The notes beneath the pieces were generated by a model. The model was not told where the DNA came from. It saw only the letters and a list, made by a program, of their open reading frames with translations, and made no database searches. The position numbers were made by a program, and so were the translations under genes. DNA of 49,559 nt from DATJMJ01 sp035503915 (GTDB lineage: Bacteria > Actinomycetota > Acidimicrobiia > Acidimicrobiales > Palsa-688), in NCBI GenBank assembly GCA_035503915.1, contig DATJSU010000025.1, forward strand, positions 1 to 49,559, read 5' to 3'. Below, in pieces: positions 49,119 through 49,559 of this stretch. Every line of letters begins with the position of its first letter. Position 1 is the first letter of the stretch.

Positions 49119-49559
49119 GTTTCAACCCTCCCTCGCCGAAACCGGCGAGGGCAACGCCACCTCCGCCGTCCCCGTAGAGGGCGAACTGGCCGTTGTTTCA
49201 ACCCTCCCTCGCCGAAACCGGCGAGGGCAACCAGAGCGATGCGGGATTTGCTTTTGTCGATGTAAATGTTTCAACCCTCCCTCGCCGAAACCGGCGAGGG
49301 CAACGATGGGCAGGCCCGTCAGAACGCCCGAGTGGTAATAGTTTCAACCCTCCCTCGCCGAAACCGGCGAGGGCAACCACCACGCCGTAACCCCCGGCTG
49401 AGCCCGGCAAACCGTTTCAACCCTCCCTCGCCGAAACCGGCGAGGGCAACTGTCGGCCACGCCCTCGATGCCACCCTAGGTGATGAAGTTTCAACCCTCC
49501 CTCGCCGAAACCGGCGAGGGCAACCCGGCACGGCTTGGGCTTGCCCGGCGCCTGGGTTG
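49119..49559 (-). CRISPR. CRISPR array, six 37-nt repeats, continues beyond window
   Basis: Identical repeats at 49119-49155, 49195-49231, 49268-49304, 49341-49377, 49414-49450 and 49488-49524. Each begins GTTTCAACC and ends GGGCAAC on the plus strand; the core CCCTCGCCG-AAAC-CGGCGAGGG is a perfect 9-bp stem. Spacers are 39, 36, 36, 36 and 37 nt, then at least 35 nt to the window edge. Read on the minus strand the repeat ends GTTGAAAC, the usual 8-nt 5' tag of type I/III crRNAs, so transcription probably runs right to left and the left edge is the oldest end. No cas genes are visible. Confidence 0.97.

Noticed and set aside
49130..49531. Short ORFs within the CRISPR region, including N-terminal extension of the secreted protein into the array
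   Set aside because: They translate the repeats; Arg/Pro-rich periodic peptides are an artefact of the 73-bp period.
1..49559. tRNA genes, insertion sequences or prophage modules
   Set aside because: No cloverleaf with a GTTCRAATC-type arm in the intergenic regions, no transposase or integrase-like product and no flanking target duplications were seen.

Overview
The window looks like a chromosomal segment of a high-GC actinobacterium. The homodimeric AceE-type pyruvate dehydrogenase, SufU-type Fe-S scaffold, DUF3039 protein, F420-type oxidoreductase, Tat-type hemerythrin, lipoprotein_15-type protein and several likely leaderless starts all fit that phylum. The GYWLV...GDA propeller repeats make an Acidimicrobiia-like member my best guess; this is inferred from gene content only. 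No rRNA or tRNA gene, insertion sequence or phage module was recognised.

Layout, left to right. 1-9.6 kb: the 3' part of aceE, a zinc nucleoside deaminase, a 1058-residue secreted protein whose C-terminal third has a residue pattern like class II (anthrax EF/CyaA/ExoY) nucleotidyl cyclases, a small secreted protein, a VapBC pair, an HhH-GPD glycosylase and an alpha/beta hydrolase lacking its nucleophile serine. 9.6-10.37 kb: a long gene-free stretch. It holds a minus-strand element with a 19-nt complement to the 3' end of 16S rRNA, folded into a stem and followed by a perfect hairpin, and then a degenerate tandem repeat. 10.37-13 kb: sufC-sufS-sufU without sufB/sufD. 13.5-18 kb: an MFS transporter fused to three carboxypeptidase-regulatory-like domains, and a secreted NlpC/P60 hydrolase with a perfect Crp-type palindrome in its leader.

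18-22.4 kb: an ABC-2 exporter (ATPase and two permeases) and a peptide-type substrate-binding protein. 22.4-30 kb: mostly minus-strand accessory genes (membrane protein, PhzF, CHAP hydrolase, ChrA, secreted BNR-like protein, GAF-like protein, F420-type enzyme), separated by short tandem repeats. 30-35.4 kb: an esterase, then a MarR regulator with its own operator and an overlapping fused two-half ABC exporter with one degenerate ATPase site. 35.5-39.9 kb: RCC1 propeller, hemerythrin/lipoprotein pair, glycine-zipper protein, secreted HNH-like nuclease and STAS protein.

40-49 kb: a surface-assembly region of three overlapping minus-strand genes (GT-C-like enzyme, secreted propeller, DUF2142 protein), a divergent ArnT/PMT-like glycosyltransferase and two secreted proteins. 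The window ends inside a CRISPR array: six identical 37-nt repeats starting at 49119, no cas genes in view, probably transcribed leftwards from a leader outside the window. The strongest leads for new biology are the 16S-complementary structured element (9.67-9.90 kb) and the cyclase-like secreted protein (3.4-6.6 kb).
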